The position numbers were made by a program, and so were the translations under genes. The notes beneath the pieces were generated by a model, which made no database searches, had not been told where the DNA came from, and was given only the letters and a program-made list of their open reading frames with translations. This document shows positions 35,712 through 44,817 of a stretch of 64,000 bases of DNA, piece by piece (the stretch's first letter is position 1; every line of letters starts with the position of its first letter). The stretch covers positions 372,001-436,000 of the forward strand of contig CALOAF010000008.1 of the NCBI GenBank assembly GCA_942491385.1, written 5' to 3'. Source of the stretch: UBA6170 sp942491385 (GTDB lineage Bacteria; Chloroflexota; Anaerolineae; Anaerolineales; Anaerolineaceae).

Positions 35712-37287
35712 AAAAGTCAGATTTTTTTCTTCTATATCTACTGGCTTTACTGGTTTTATCAATCACATTCATTTATCAATCTGATCCAGGATACATGGAC
35801 TCTGAATTTTATTATCTGGGTAGTCGCCAGATTTTAAGTGGAAAGTTAACTATCCCGGTCATCTGGAATTATCTGGATAACCCAAATAGCCTTCCCAACC
35901 CCACTTTCTCATATTGGATGCCATTTGCGTCACTAGTTTCAGCTATATCAATGGGGATTTTTGGAGTAAGTTTTCTGGGAAGTCGTATACTTTTGTTACT
36001 TTTCGCTGCGGGATTGGCACCTTTGGCTTATTGGTTGTCGTTTAAAATCACATCCAATTATTTCACAAGTATCATTGCGGGCTTGCTGGCAATTTTTAGT
36101 GGGTATTATTTAAAATTCCTGACAATTCCAGAGACTATTTTGCCGTACATGATATTGGGGTCTCTATATTTTTTTCATTTTGGAAAATTATTTGATCGAA
36201 AAAAAGGAAATCAGATCAAGAGAAATTTTTATTTTTGGTTTGATTACAGGATTTTTACACCTTAGTCGGGTAGATGGAATTATCTTTTTTATCCTCGGGA
36301 TTATTCTAATTTTCTATTTGTGTTTCACGAATTTCAAGTTTGACAGAATTAAAGCCATCAGAGACATATCAATTTTTATTGGTACTTATTGTCTGGTCAT
36401 GAGTTTTTGGTTGGTCTCCAATCTCGAATTTTATCAATCGATTTTTTCACCTGCATCCTCAAAAGCAATGTGGATTGCTACTTACGATGATACATTCATT
36501 TATCCTGCATCTGAACTTACTTTAGACTATTGGTTGGAAAATAGTATTTTATTACGGCCATCACAAATTTTCGAAGCGCTAAAACTGAATGTAAGTAATT
36601 TATTAGCGGTTCAAACCCTGGTATTTGGATTCCCTCTTTTTTATTTTAGGCATTGTAAAAAGTTTTCGAAACTCCACATTGCGTATAGGCATAATTTATT
36701 ATGGATTGATATTTCTATTAATGACGATTATATTTCCTTTAGCAGGTTCAAGAGGTGGTTTTTTGCACTCAGCATCAGCTACACAAATATTAATATGGGT
36801 TATGATAGCAGATGGTCTGCAAGGGTTTTTTAAATGGGGTATACAAAAAAGAAATTGGCAATTAAAAAGAAGCCAAAAAATGTTTGGTAGTGCATTTATT
36901 GTTCTGATATTTTTGTTTTCATTCATTGTTTATAGGTCTGATGTTGTCGGAGATTCCCTCCATGAATTAAAATGGGGGAGAGATTACTCGACGTATCAAA
37001 GTGTTGAAGCGATCATTTCCCAAATCTCAACAGATAAAAAAGAAGTAATTATGATTAATAACCCTCTTGGTTATTACTACTCCACTGATAGGTGGGGAAT
37101 TGTCATCCCGAATTCTGAGTCTGACCAATTTCTCGAGGTTATCAATCAATTTAATGTTAAATTTATTGTTTTGGATAATAATTTACCGAATAAATTTAAG
37201 GAGAATCATTTTTCGTTGATTGAAGAAAATTTCGAAATAATTCAGGACCTTCCATCCGGAATAAAAATTTATGAGCATAAAAATTAA
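35708..37287 (+). CDS. GT39-like membrane glycosyltransferase, two frameshifts
   Basis: About 525 residues after two repairs. Opens with a membrane helix and the loop SDPGYMDSEFYYLGSRQIL (GT-C acidic motif), then NPTFSYWMPFASLVSA. First break: seven A at 36199-36205, where six would give FDRKKEIRSREIFIFGL. Second: six T at 36637-36642, where five would give VFGFPLFILGIVKSF. Downstream sequence runs intact through AGSRGGFLHSASATQ to a soluble C-terminal domain ending at 37287. Both breaks are consistent with one extra base in a short homopolymer. Confidence 0.78.
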
Positions 37288-38752
37288 GAACATAAATATT
37301 TCTATCAATAAAAATTTCCAATTGATTTTGGTTGGAATTCTCGTTCAAATTATATATTTAAAGATAGCAAAAAATTATTACCAGATTGGGTTTCCATTAG
37401 ATGATTCTTGGATCCATCAAACATATGCAAGAAATTTGGTTGAATATGGCAGGTGGTATTTCATTCCAGGAATTCCCTCTGCTGGTTCCACATCACCGTT
37501 ATGGACTTTGTTATTAACTCCAGGTTATTTCGTTACGCCTTATTTTTATTATGTTTGGACCTTCGCTTTATCTGGAATATTGTTCATCAGTTCAGCAATC
37601 ATTTTTCAAAAAATTTTTGAGCATATAACAAATACAAATTTTAAGTTTCCCTGGGCTGGCTTTTTATTTTTGTTCGAATGGCATTTAGCCTGGTCTGTCA
37701 ATTCTGGTATGGAAACTATCCTTTACATTTGTATCATCCTGAGCATATTCTATTATTTAATTACGGGAAAAACAGAAAAATTGGGGATATATTGGCTTCT
37801 TCTGGGGATTGTGATTTTTGTCAGACCAGATGGAATTACCCTCATTGGGCCATATTTAATGCTTAATTTCATTTATATTTTGAGAAAAAAGGATTTTTCC
37901 TTTAAAAAATTATTATTCAGTCTGTTGGTAATAATTATTTTTGTTTTCCTGTACGGTTTTTTTAACTTCCGTCTCTCAGGAGAGTACTTACCAAATACGT
38001 TCTTCGCAAAGCAGGCTGAATATCAAATTCTGTATAGCAAACCATTAATGACAAGGTTTTTTGAATTGTTTATGATTTCAATAACTGGAGCAGGTATTTT
38101 GTTATTACCTGGTTTTATTTATAATTTTATGATTTCAGTCAAAGAAAGAAAATGGGAAATAATATCGGTCTACTTGTGGTTTATCGGTTATTTATTAATT
38201 TATTCCGTTCGTTTGCCAGTGACTTATCAGCATGGCAGATATGTAATTCCAACGATTCCCGTATATTTGTTACTATCCTTGATTGGTATTTATTCGATTT
38301 TTGAAGCTTATTTCAAAAAAAGGAAACTGTTTATATTTGGTTACACTGCTGCAACTTTATCTGTGCTAATTATTTTTTTCTTTTTAGGAGGCAAGGCATT
38401 TGCTGAAGATGTTGCAATAATTCAAACTGAAATGGTGGATACCGCCCTGTGGATCAATGAGAACTTACCAAAGGATTCTGTTATTGCAGCTCATGATATC
38501 GGCGCGGTTGGATTCTTTGCAAATCGGAAGATAATTGATCTAGCTGGTTTAATTTCCCCGGAAGTAATTCCATTTATTCGCGATGAGAAACAACTTTCAG
38601 ATTACATTGATATGAGCTATGTCGATTATCTGATGACTTTTCCCGGTTGGTATGAGGAATTAGATCAATCAAAAACGGAAATATTTTCTACTGGTGGTCT
38701 ATTCTCTCCGAATGCCGGTGGAGAAAATATGGCAATTTATATTTGGGAATAA
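37271..38752 (+). CDS. GT-C-type membrane glycosyltransferase
   Basis: 493 residues, about ten helices and a C-terminal extracytoplasmic domain. The loop after the first helix is GFPLDDSWIHQTYARNLVEY, then GIPSAGSTSPLWTLLL; this DDSWIHQ...SPLW pattern is a recognisable GT-C family. The C-terminal part has WINENLPKDSVIAAHDIGAVGFFA, a motif seen after the membrane domain in several of these proteins. Overlaps the end of the preceding gene by 17 bases. Last member of the island. Substrate unknown. Confidence 0.82.
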   Translation: MSIKIKNINISINKNFQLILVGILVQIIYLKIAKNYYQIGFPLDDSWIHQTYARNLVEYGRWYFIPGIPSAGSTSPLWTLLLTPGYFVTPYFYYVWTFALSGILFISSAIIFQKIFEHITNTNFKFPWAGFLFLFEWHLAWSVNSGMETILYICIILSIFYYLITGKTEKLGIYWLLLGIVIFVRPDGITLIGPYLMLNFIYILRKKDFSFKKLLFSLLVIIIFVFLYGFFNFRLSGEYLPNTFFAKQAEYQILYSKPLMTRFFELFMISITGAGILLLPGFIYNFMISVKERKWEIISVYLWFIGYLLIYSVRLPVTYQHGRYVIPTIPVYLLLSLIGIYSIFEAYFKKRKLFIFGYTAATLSVLIIFFFLGGKAFAEDVAIIQTEMVDTALWINENLPKDSVIAAHDIGAVGFFANRKIIDLAGLISPEVIPFIRDEKQLSDYIDMSYVDYLMTFPGWYEELDQSKTEIFSTGGLFSPNAGGENMAIYIWE

Positions 38753-38758
38753 AAAATT

Positions 38759-38788
38759 TTGGATTTTCTTGATACTGTATGCTAAAAT
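38759..38788 (+). promoter_or_regulatory. Predicted promoter of the DegS-like kinase / phosphofructokinase genes
   Basis: TTGGAT (38759-38764), 18-base spacer, extended -10 TGCTAAAAT (TAAAAT at 38783-38788). It marks the end of the glycosyltransferase island. Confidence 0.4.
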
Positions 38789-38843
38789 ATCATTCGATTT
38801 GTTATGAGAATGTGGCGTTTTTCCAGGAAATAGGAGTCAAATA

Positions 38844-39914
38844 ATGGCTGACAATAATACGAGTGTTAATGAATTTTTGACTGAATTAGAAAATGAATAT
38901 GAACAAGCACAAAAAACTCTAAAAGAAATTGAGATGATGCTTGATCAAAGTCAATCAGAATTATCAAAACTGATTCAAAGAAATACATCAGCCAATTCTC
39001 ATTTACAACAAATTCAAAATCAATTTGATACGATACCTAGGACAGATATTCGACAGGCATACAATTCTGCCATAGACTCACAGCAAAGAATGCTGGTTAT
39101 GCGTTCACAATTAGAAAAGCTTCAGAACGATCAGGCAAATTTAAAGAAAAGGGTTTTACTAATAGATCAAATCAGAGAATTTTTCCCTGATCAGCCTTTA
39201 TTAAATAAACCAGGGAAAATGGGGCAAGGTGGATTAACTGGTTCGGGAGACGGATTATCCATGCTTGAAATGATGATCAATTCACAAGAAACTGAAAGAC
39301 AACGTCTTTCACGTCAAATGCATGATGGACCAGCTCAGGCACTTTCGAATTTTATTGTGCAAACTGAGATCGCCGCAAGATTGTTTGAGATTGATAAAGA
39401 AAAAGCGAAAAATGAATTGGAAAATCTTAAAGGGGCAGCGATGTCCACTTTCCAAAAGGTAAGGAACTTCATTTCCGAGTTGCGCCCAATGATGTTGGAT
39501 GATTTGGGTTTATTTCCAACCATTAAGAAATACATCGAGATCATTAAAGATCAACATGGGGCAGATGTAAATTTGTCAATCAATGGACAGGATCGTAGAT
39601 TCGAGCCTTTTCTTGAGGTTATGGCATTTAGGGCTTTACAAGAATTGATGGGCAATGCAGTACGACATAACCAGGACCAACCAGTAAAGATCCAAATAAA
39701 TACGCAGATTGCTTTGGATGAAAATCAGATAAAAATAGCTGTTTCTGATAACGGGAAAGGTTTTAATCCGGATGATGTGAGTTCTGGTTTAGGATTGAAG
39801 TTAATTCGTGACCGTGTCGAAGTGCTAGGAGGTTTCTATGATATTGATACCGCTGTTGGTCAAGGTTGTAGAGTTTCACTAACAATTCCGATCATTTCTT
39901 CCGAATTTGATTAA
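38844..39914 (+). CDS. Cytoplasmic sensor histidine kinase, DegS/NarL-type
   Basis: 356-residue soluble kinase. Residues 1-115 are a long coiled coil (many Gln and Glu). The HisKA_3 dimerisation domain has ETERQRLSRQMHDGPAQAL with phosphoacceptor His160, and the ATPase domain has NAVRHN (N box), DNGKGFN (G1) and GLGLKLIRDRV (G2). No membrane helix, so like DegS it senses internal or protein signals. No response regulator is next to it; the pfk gene follows 24 bases later. AGGAGT precedes the ATG. Confidence 0.9.
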   Translation: MADNNTSVNEFLTELENEYEQAQKTLKEIEMMLDQSQSELSKLIQRNTSANSHLQQIQNQFDTIPRTDIRQAYNSAIDSQQRMLVMRSQLEKLQNDQANLKKRVLLIDQIREFFPDQPLLNKPGKMGQGGLTGSGDGLSMLEMMINSQETERQRLSRQMHDGPAQALSNFIVQTEIAARLFEIDKEKAKNELENLKGAAMSTFQKVRNFISELRPMMLDDLGLFPTIKKYIEIIKDQHGADVNLSINGQDRRFEPFLEVMAFRALQELMGNAVRHNQDQPVKIQINTQIALDENQIKIAVSDNGKGFNPDDVSSGLGLKLIRDRVEVLGGFYDIDTAVGQGCRVSLTIPIISSEFD

Positions 39915-39937
39915 ATTATAATATTTTAGGAGTTTTT

Positions 39938-41110
39938 ATGGCAAAAACATTGGGGATTCTTACTGGTGGTGGTGATGTGCCAGGTCTAAATCCCGCTATT
40001 AAGTCAGTGGTAGTAGGCGCGATGGAAATGGGGTACAAAGTATTTGGAATTCGAAGAGGGTGGGCGGGCCTTTTGCATTATGATTTAAACGAACCCTCGA
40101 CACATGAATATTATGTAAAAGAATTAAATTATAACGATGTTCGGACTATTGATAGAACTGGTGGAACATTTTTACATACTTCCAGGACAAACCCTCAAAA
40201 AGTGAAAAAGTCCGATATTCCAGGTTTTCTCACCAAATCAAAATGGGGTAAACCGGTTAAAGGTATGGATGATTACGTGGATTTCACGGACTATATATTA
40301 GACGTTCTCAGTCATCTCGGCATTGATACACTCGTTCCTATCGGTGGTGACGATACTTTGAGTTTTGCTGTCCGGCTTCATAAAGAAGGTTATCCAGTCA
40401 TTGGCATTCCAAAAACAATGGACAACGATGTTTTTGGCACCGATTATTGCATTGGCTTTTCAACAGCCATCACCAGGAGCGTTGAATTCATAACCAATAT
40501 GAGGACTTCCGTTGGTTCACATGAACGGATTGGGATTGTCGAATTATTTGGAAGAAATTCTGGAGAAACCAGTTTGATCAGTGCCTATCTGGCTTATGTA
40601 GATAGAGCTCTCATCCCAGAAGTACCATTTTCTATAGAAAAATTATGTAATTTTTTAATGGAGGATAAACGTGCAAATACCTCAAATTACTCTATTCTAA
40701 CCATTTCTGAAGGTGCAATTATTGAAGGTGGAGATGTCTTTGAGACTGGAGAAGAAGATGCCTATGGACACAAGAAATTAGGTGGTATCGGTATTATTTT
40801 ATCTGAAAGTATTAAACAAATTACAGGGCAGAACACAATGGTACAACAACTTGGATATTTGATGCGTTCTGGTGCGCCAGATTCATTAGATCGAATGGTT
40901 GCGATGTCATTTGGAAATCTTGTATCACAATTATTACGTAGGAAAGAAACTGGAAAACTTGTCGCATTACATGGTGGAAAATATACGACAGTGCCAATCG
41001 AAATGGTTTTGGCAGGTAGAAAAAGAGTCGATGTGCCTGCATTTTATGATATTGAAGAATATAAACCAAAAATTAAAGATTTTATGGGCGTGCCAATGTT
41101 CTTAAGTTGA
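39938..41110 (+). CDS. 6-phosphofructokinase, pyrophosphate-type signature
   Basis: 390-residue PfkA-superfamily enzyme phosphorylating fructose-6-phosphate. N-terminal TGGGDVPGLNPAI, active-site IGGDDTLSFA and GIPKTMDNDVFGTD are visible. The residues equivalent to Gly104 and Gly124 of E. coli ATP-PFK are Asp139 (GGDD) and Lys159 (PKTMDND), the pair associated with pyrophosphate-dependent enzymes. So reversible PPi-dependent activity is predicted, though phosphoryl donor assignment from these residues is not absolute. Strong TAGGAG ribosome site. Symbol left open between pfkA and pfp. Confidence 0.92.
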   Translation: MAKTLGILTGGGDVPGLNPAIKSVVVGAMEMGYKVFGIRRGWAGLLHYDLNEPSTHEYYVKELNYNDVRTIDRTGGTFLHTSRTNPQKVKKSDIPGFLTKSKWGKPVKGMDDYVDFTDYILDVLSHLGIDTLVPIGGDDTLSFAVRLHKEGYPVIGIPKTMDNDVFGTDYCIGFSTAITRSVEFITNMRTSVGSHERIGIVELFGRNSGETSLISAYLAYVDRALIPEVPFSIEKLCNFLMEDKRANTSNYSILTISEGAIIEGGDVFETGEEDAYGHKKLGGIGIILSESIKQITGQNTMVQQLGYLMRSGAPDSLDRMVAMSFGNLVSQLLRRKETGKLVALHGGKYTTVPIEMVLAGRKRVDVPAFYDIEEYKPKIKDFMGVPMFLS

Positions 41111-41153
41111 TTTGTAAATAGACTCTAGCGCATATTTTTCTTTTGGTTGAAAA

Positions 41154-41645
41154 ATGGAAAATCACAAACAAAAAATCTTACCTGAAAGTTACTCTGTTAT
41201 TCCGAGAACGCTTATTTTTATAAAGAAAAATGATAAATTATTGTTATTAAAAGGGGCTGTTGATAAAAAAATTTGGCCAGGTTTATATAATGGAATTGGG
41301 GGGCATGTTGAACGGGGAGAGGATGTATTAACCGCAGCTAAGCGAGAGTTACTCGAAGAAACAGGTCTTCGAGATATAAATATTGATTTACGAGCTATAA
41401 TTTTTATAGATGTTGAAGAAATGCATGGAATTTCGATGTTTGTTTTCTCTGGAAATACTAACGGAAATAGAATTATTTCAAATGAGGAAGGCACTCTTGA
41501 GTGGATTAAAATAAGCGACTTGAGAAATTATCCGCTTGTTGAAGATTTATATCATTTGATCCCATTAGTTCTAAAATCTGATAAAAAAATTAAGTTTGGA
41601 AGATATTATTACAAGGATGGCAAGCTATTGATGGCGTTCGAATAA
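41154..41645 (+). CDS. Nudix hydrolase
   Basis: 163-residue Nudix protein with a complete Nudix box, GGHVERGEDVLTAAKRELLEETGL, from about residue 45 (quoted in two parts: GGHVERGEDVLTAA, then KRELLEETGL). Surrounding sequence (SVIPRTLIFIKKNDKLLLLKG, then LYNGIGG) resembles 8-oxo-dGTP diphosphatase-like members, so nucleotide sanitation is plausible; substrate is not certain. It converges on rsmD with a 6-base gap; an inverted repeat GTTCGA...TCGAAC spans the two stop codons. Confidence 0.88.
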   Translation: MENHKQKILPESYSVIPRTLIFIKKNDKLLLLKGAVDKKIWPGLYNGIGGHVERGEDVLTAAKRELLEETGLRDINIDLRAIIFIDVEEMHGISMFVFSGNTNGNRIISNEEGTLEWIKISDLRNYPLVEDLYHLIPLVLKSDKKIKFGRYYYKDGKLLMAFE

Positions 41646-41651
41646 TTTTTA

Positions 41652-42218
41652 TTAGTCGAACATAGGCTTTTGATAAAAAACAAATAACGTTGAGCCATAT
41701 TTTCTTTGATCAAATTCTTCGAGATTTTTTAATATTAAAGGTCTATATTCGACTGGATGAATTTGAATAATGATCCAACCATCCTTTCCTATCCAACCAG
41801 GGTTATTATCAATGATTTCTAGTGTTTTTTCCCACATTCCTTTATATTGCGGTGGGGCAATAAAAATATAATCATACGATTTATTTGGAATCTTTTGCAG
41901 AAATGCCAACGTGTCAGTTTTAATCACCTCACTCAAATGAGTAAAATTTGTATGATTAAGATTGCGTTTAATTGTTTTGATAGCAAGTGGGTGCAAATCT
42001 AAAATTGTAGATGATTTTGCGCCGCGACTCAAAGCTTCAATGCTTACGCTGGCGGTGCCACCGTAACAATCCAACCAAGAAGAATCGATCAAATCAGTAG
42101 AAATTATATTAAAAAGTGATTCTTTGGCGCGGTCGGTGATTGGTCGGGTGCTTTCTCCGGGAACGGTTTGGATGCGCATTCCTTTCGCTTTTCCTGCGAT
42201 AATTCTTAATGTGCTCAT
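41652..42218 (-). CDS. rsmD: RsmD-family 16S rRNA (guanine-N2)-methyltransferase with altered motifs
   Basis: 188-residue Rossmann methyltransferase of the RsmD family. The N-terminal MSTLRIIAGKAKGMRI and RPITDRAKESLFNII blocks are diagnostic. Two motifs deviate: the SAM-binding LDLFAGSGALG becomes LDCYGGTASVSIEALSRGA, and the catalytic D/N-P-P-Y is Ala121-Pro-Pro-Gln (FIAPPQYKGMW). Either this clade uses a modified motif or activity is reduced. It overlaps the ChlI-like gene by 4 bases. Expected target is G966 of 16S rRNA by family. Confidence 0.88.
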   Translation of the reverse strand: MSTLRIIAGKAKGMRIQTVPGESTRPITDRAKESLFNIISTDLIDSSWLDCYGGTASVSIEALSRGAKSSTILDLHPLAIKTIKRNLNHTNFTHLSEVIKTDTLAFLQKIPNKSYDYIFIAPPQYKGMWEKTLEIIDNNPGWIGKDGWIIIQIHPVEYRPLILKNLEEFDQRKYGSTLFVFYQKPMFD

Positions 42219-43411
42219 GGTAAAAATTTACCCAAGCTGGATTCAATTTCATGATTTTCAGCTTCGTTATTTTCAATGAAATTCGAGATATATTCAGACC
42301 GTCGTAACCGCAAGGCCATTGGTGCAATTGTTTTAATATCCTCATTAGTGATCTGGTCTCGGTTTTCCGAGGCAGCCAGTGCTTTCGCAGACTCAAATAA
42401 GGTTAATTCCGCTCTGAGAGAATGAATATTGAGGTCTTTGATTAATTCAATTCCAAATTTCGCGATTTTTGGATCGATTTTTACCTTCCAAACATTTTTT
42501 CTAGCTTTTGCAATTTCGAGACTGGCTAATGCATTTTCATCATGATAAATTCTAATAAACTCATATGGGTTGTTTAAATATTGACTAGCTCTTAGATAGG
42601 CAGATAATCGGTCCGTATCCTTATCGAGACCACTAGTGACAACACGTAATCCAAACCGATCCATGATTTGTGGCCTAAGGTTTCCTTCTTCAGGATTCAT
42701 TGACCCGATTAAAGTGAATTTCGAACGAAATGTGGTTGAAACAGAACCCGTTCGAACTGAATATTTTCCCATCGCTGATGCATCAAGAATGGAATTAATA
42801 ATTTCATTCGGCAACAGGTTTACTTCATCAATATAAAGGATATTCTTATCTGCAAGGGACAAAATACCCCTTTTTAGATACTTTCTAGTGCCTATATGAT
42901 GTTCACCATCAAAGGTCCCTATAACATTGTCGAGGTCGGTATTTAAGGGTAATTCAATAATTTTCACTTTTGATACTTCAGAAAATGGAAGTTTTTGTCC
43001 ATATTTTTGAGCACAATCAGAACAAATTGCATCAATTCCATCCGTGTCAATGTCTTCTGGTAAACAGCCATAAGGGCAAGTACTATTTTCGACGAAGGGG
43101 AGGATATCTACCAATCCTCTCACCGAAGTTGTTTTTGCAGTCCCTCGTGGGCCAATTAGGAGAACTCCACCGATGTTCGGATTGATAATCGTAAGAATTA
43201 ATGCCAATTTCATTTCAAATTGGCCAACAATTGCCAGGAATGGAAAAAATAATGGTTCTGCAAACCCCGAGTCATGTTGAAAATCGTATTGGGTCACATT
43301 TTTACCAGACACGATATCAATCAATTCTTTTAAAGACTTGATTCCAGAATAATCTGGTGAAACTGTTCGGGTATTGTTGAAAAATTTTTCTTCGTTGTTA
43401 TTCACTGACAT
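42215..43411 (-). CDS. ChlI/BchI-like AAA+ ATPase (magnesium-chelatase subunit I family)
   Basis: 398-residue AAA+ protein. Walker A IGPRGTAKTTSVRGL near 85, Walker B ILYIDEVNLLP, sensor 1 LIGSMNPEEGNLRPQIMDRFG match the ChlI family. Between Walker A and B is a cysteine-rich insert (CPYGC ... CSDC) that could bind zinc. No ChlD or ChlH partner and no VWA gene are next to it, so chlorophyll synthesis is not implied. ATG at 43411 is chosen because the sequence before it overlaps the upstream gene; remaining overlap with the GtrA gene is 14 bases. Confidence 0.88.
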   Translation of the reverse strand: MSVNNNEEKFFNNTRTVSPDYSGIKSLKELIDIVSGKNVTQYDFQHDSGFAEPLFFPFLAIVGQFEMKLALILTIINPNIGGVLLIGPRGTAKTTSVRGLVDILPFVENSTCPYGCLPEDIDTDGIDAICSDCAQKYGQKLPFSEVSKVKIIELPLNTDLDNVIGTFDGEHHIGTRKYLKRGILSLADKNILYIDEVNLLPNEIINSILDASAMGKYSVRTGSVSTTFRSKFTLIGSMNPEEGNLRPQIMDRFGLRVVTSGLDKDTDRLSAYLRASQYLNNPYEFIRIYHDENALASLEIAKARKNVWKVKIDPKIAKFGIELIKDLNIHSLRAELTLFESAKALAASENRDQITNEDIKTIAPMALRLRRSEYISNFIENNEAENHEIESSLGKFLP

Positions 43412-43856
43412 CGTTGTATGTCCAAAACCGGTTGACGAAAAAATTCCAAAACATGACAAGTAGAATGAGAAAGGCCAACGTTAAATTATAGCCAATAACA
43501 GTGGGCGATATTACGAAAGACTCCGGGATAATTGAAGTAGCCCATGATTGTAATAGTTTTTCGATTGGGCTGAATAATAAACTACGAATCCCTAAACCCA
43601 CTAAACTAACTACTGAGAATTGAATAAACTGCTGACGGAATCTTTTTGTACGTGAGTCAGGAAATGTCCAATATCTATTTAATAAAAAATTACTGATGAC
43701 CGCACAAATAAAAGAGACAATACTGGCGTGTAAAGGAATTGACTTCAATAATTGAATCATAAGATTAAAAATACCAAAGTCAATAATCGCCCCAAATGCC
43801 CCCACCAATGCAAATTTAACAAACCTTTTTTGTTCTTTTCGATTCGAAATAATCAT
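43398..43856 (-). CDS. GtrA-family membrane protein
   Basis: 152 residues with four hydrophobic segments. The family N-terminus RFVKFALVGAFGAIIDFGIFN, the NRYWTF motif after helix two, and a C-terminal WNFFVNRFWTYND copy of it are typical of GtrA/DPMS-associated proteins, thought to flip polyprenyl-phosphate sugars. The gene is one base from the epimerase upstream, and together they suggest cell-surface glycan work, consistent with the glycosyltransferases 5 kb away. Confidence 0.9.
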   Translation of the reverse strand: MIISNRKEQKRFVKFALVGAFGAIIDFGIFNLMIQLLKSIPLHASIVSFICAVISNFLLNRYWTFPDSRTKRFRQQFIQFSVVSLVGLGIRSLLFSPIEKLLQSWATSIIPESFVISPTVIGYNLTLAFLILLVMFWNFFVNRFWTYNDVSE

Positions 43857-44812
43857 TAATTACCTAATTTTGCTTGAAAGTAGGGGATTGTTTTGGACAA
43901 TCCGTCAGCTAATGAGTATTTAGGCTCCCAATTTAAAAGATTTTTTGCCTTGGATATATCTGGTCTTCTTCTTTCAGGATCATCTCCCAGGCGCATATCT
44001 TCTTTATGTATGATACCTGCTGGATTATTTGTGATTTCATTAATCCTGATGGCCAAATCTAAAACTGACATTTCAACTGAGTTTCCAATGTTTATTGGTT
44101 CGTGTACATCAGACATTAATAAGAGATAAATGCCATCGACTAAATCGTCTACATAACAAAAACTTCTTGTCTGGGCACCTTTACCATACAATGTTAATGG
44201 TTCATTTTTAAGGGCTTGTTGAATAAAATTTGGAATTACTCGACCATCATCAAGTCTCATTCGGGAGCCATAAGTGTTAAATATACGGACGATACGAGTA
44301 TTAATCCCATGAAACCGATGGTAGGCCATCGTTAATGCTTCTGCAAAACGTTTGGCTTCATCATACATTGAGCGTGGACCAGTCGGATCTACATGCCCCC
44401 AATAGGACTCTTTTTGAGGATGTACTTGCGGATCCCCATATATTTCACTGGTTGATGCAAGTAGGAAAATAGCATGGTTGGCTTTCGCAACTCCAAGTGC
44501 GTTGTGAGTTCCTAATGCTCCAGCTTTCATTGTCTGAATGGGGAGATTTGGATATCCATACGGAGACTCTTTATTTGGACTGGCTGGAGACGCAAAATGT
44601 AAAACGGCATCTAATTTACCTGGGACAAAAATAAAATTTGATACATCATGACGGATAAATGAAAAATTTTCATTCGTGGATAAGTTAGCAATGTTTTGTG
44701 GATCACCGGTTAAAAAATTATCCATGCCAATGACCGAATGACCTTCTGATAATAATCTTTCACTTAAATGTGATCCTAAAAATCCAGCAGCTCCTGTTAT
44801 TAAAATCCTCAT
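43856..44812 (-). CDS. NAD-dependent sugar-nucleotide epimerase/decarboxylase (UXS-like)
   Basis: 318-residue extended SDR. Nucleotide-binding GAAGFLGSHLSERLL at the start, the catalytic pair in STSEIYGDP and YDEAKRFAEALT (YxxxK), then RIFNTYGSRMRLDDGRVIPN. The motif set is that of UDP-glucuronate decarboxylase (UDP-xylose synthase) and close dTDP-glucose dehydratase relatives. Supplies an activated sugar for surface polysaccharides. ATG at 44812 (MRILITG) is preferred to 44827; the upstream lipoprotein stop is 6 bases away. Confidence 0.9.
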   Translation of the reverse strand: MRILITGAAGFLGSHLSERLLSEGHSVIGMDNFLTGDPQNIANLSTNENFSFIRHDVSNFIFVPGKLDAVLHFASPASPNKESPYGYPNLPIQTMKAGALGTHNALGVAKANHAIFLLASTSEIYGDPQVHPQKESYWGHVDPTGPRSMYDEAKRFAEALTMAYHRFHGINTRIVRIFNTYGSRMRLDDGRVIPNFIQQALKNEPLTLYGKGAQTRSFCYVDDLVDGIYLLLMSDVHEPINIGNSVEMSVLDLAIRINEITNNPAGIIHKEDMRLGDDPERRRPDISKAKNLLNWEPKYSLADGLSKTIPYFQAKLGN

Positions 44813-44817
44813 CGCAT

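Noticed and set aside
41636..41661. Inverted repeat GTTCGA...TCGAAC across the Nudix and rsmD stop codons, considered as a terminator
   Set aside because: The stem is interrupted by a mismatch and no T tract follows on either strand.
42215..43411. Magnesium chelatase for chlorophyll synthesis
   Set aside because: Only the ChlI-like ATPase is present, with no ChlH, ChlD or other bacteriochlorophyll gene in the window.
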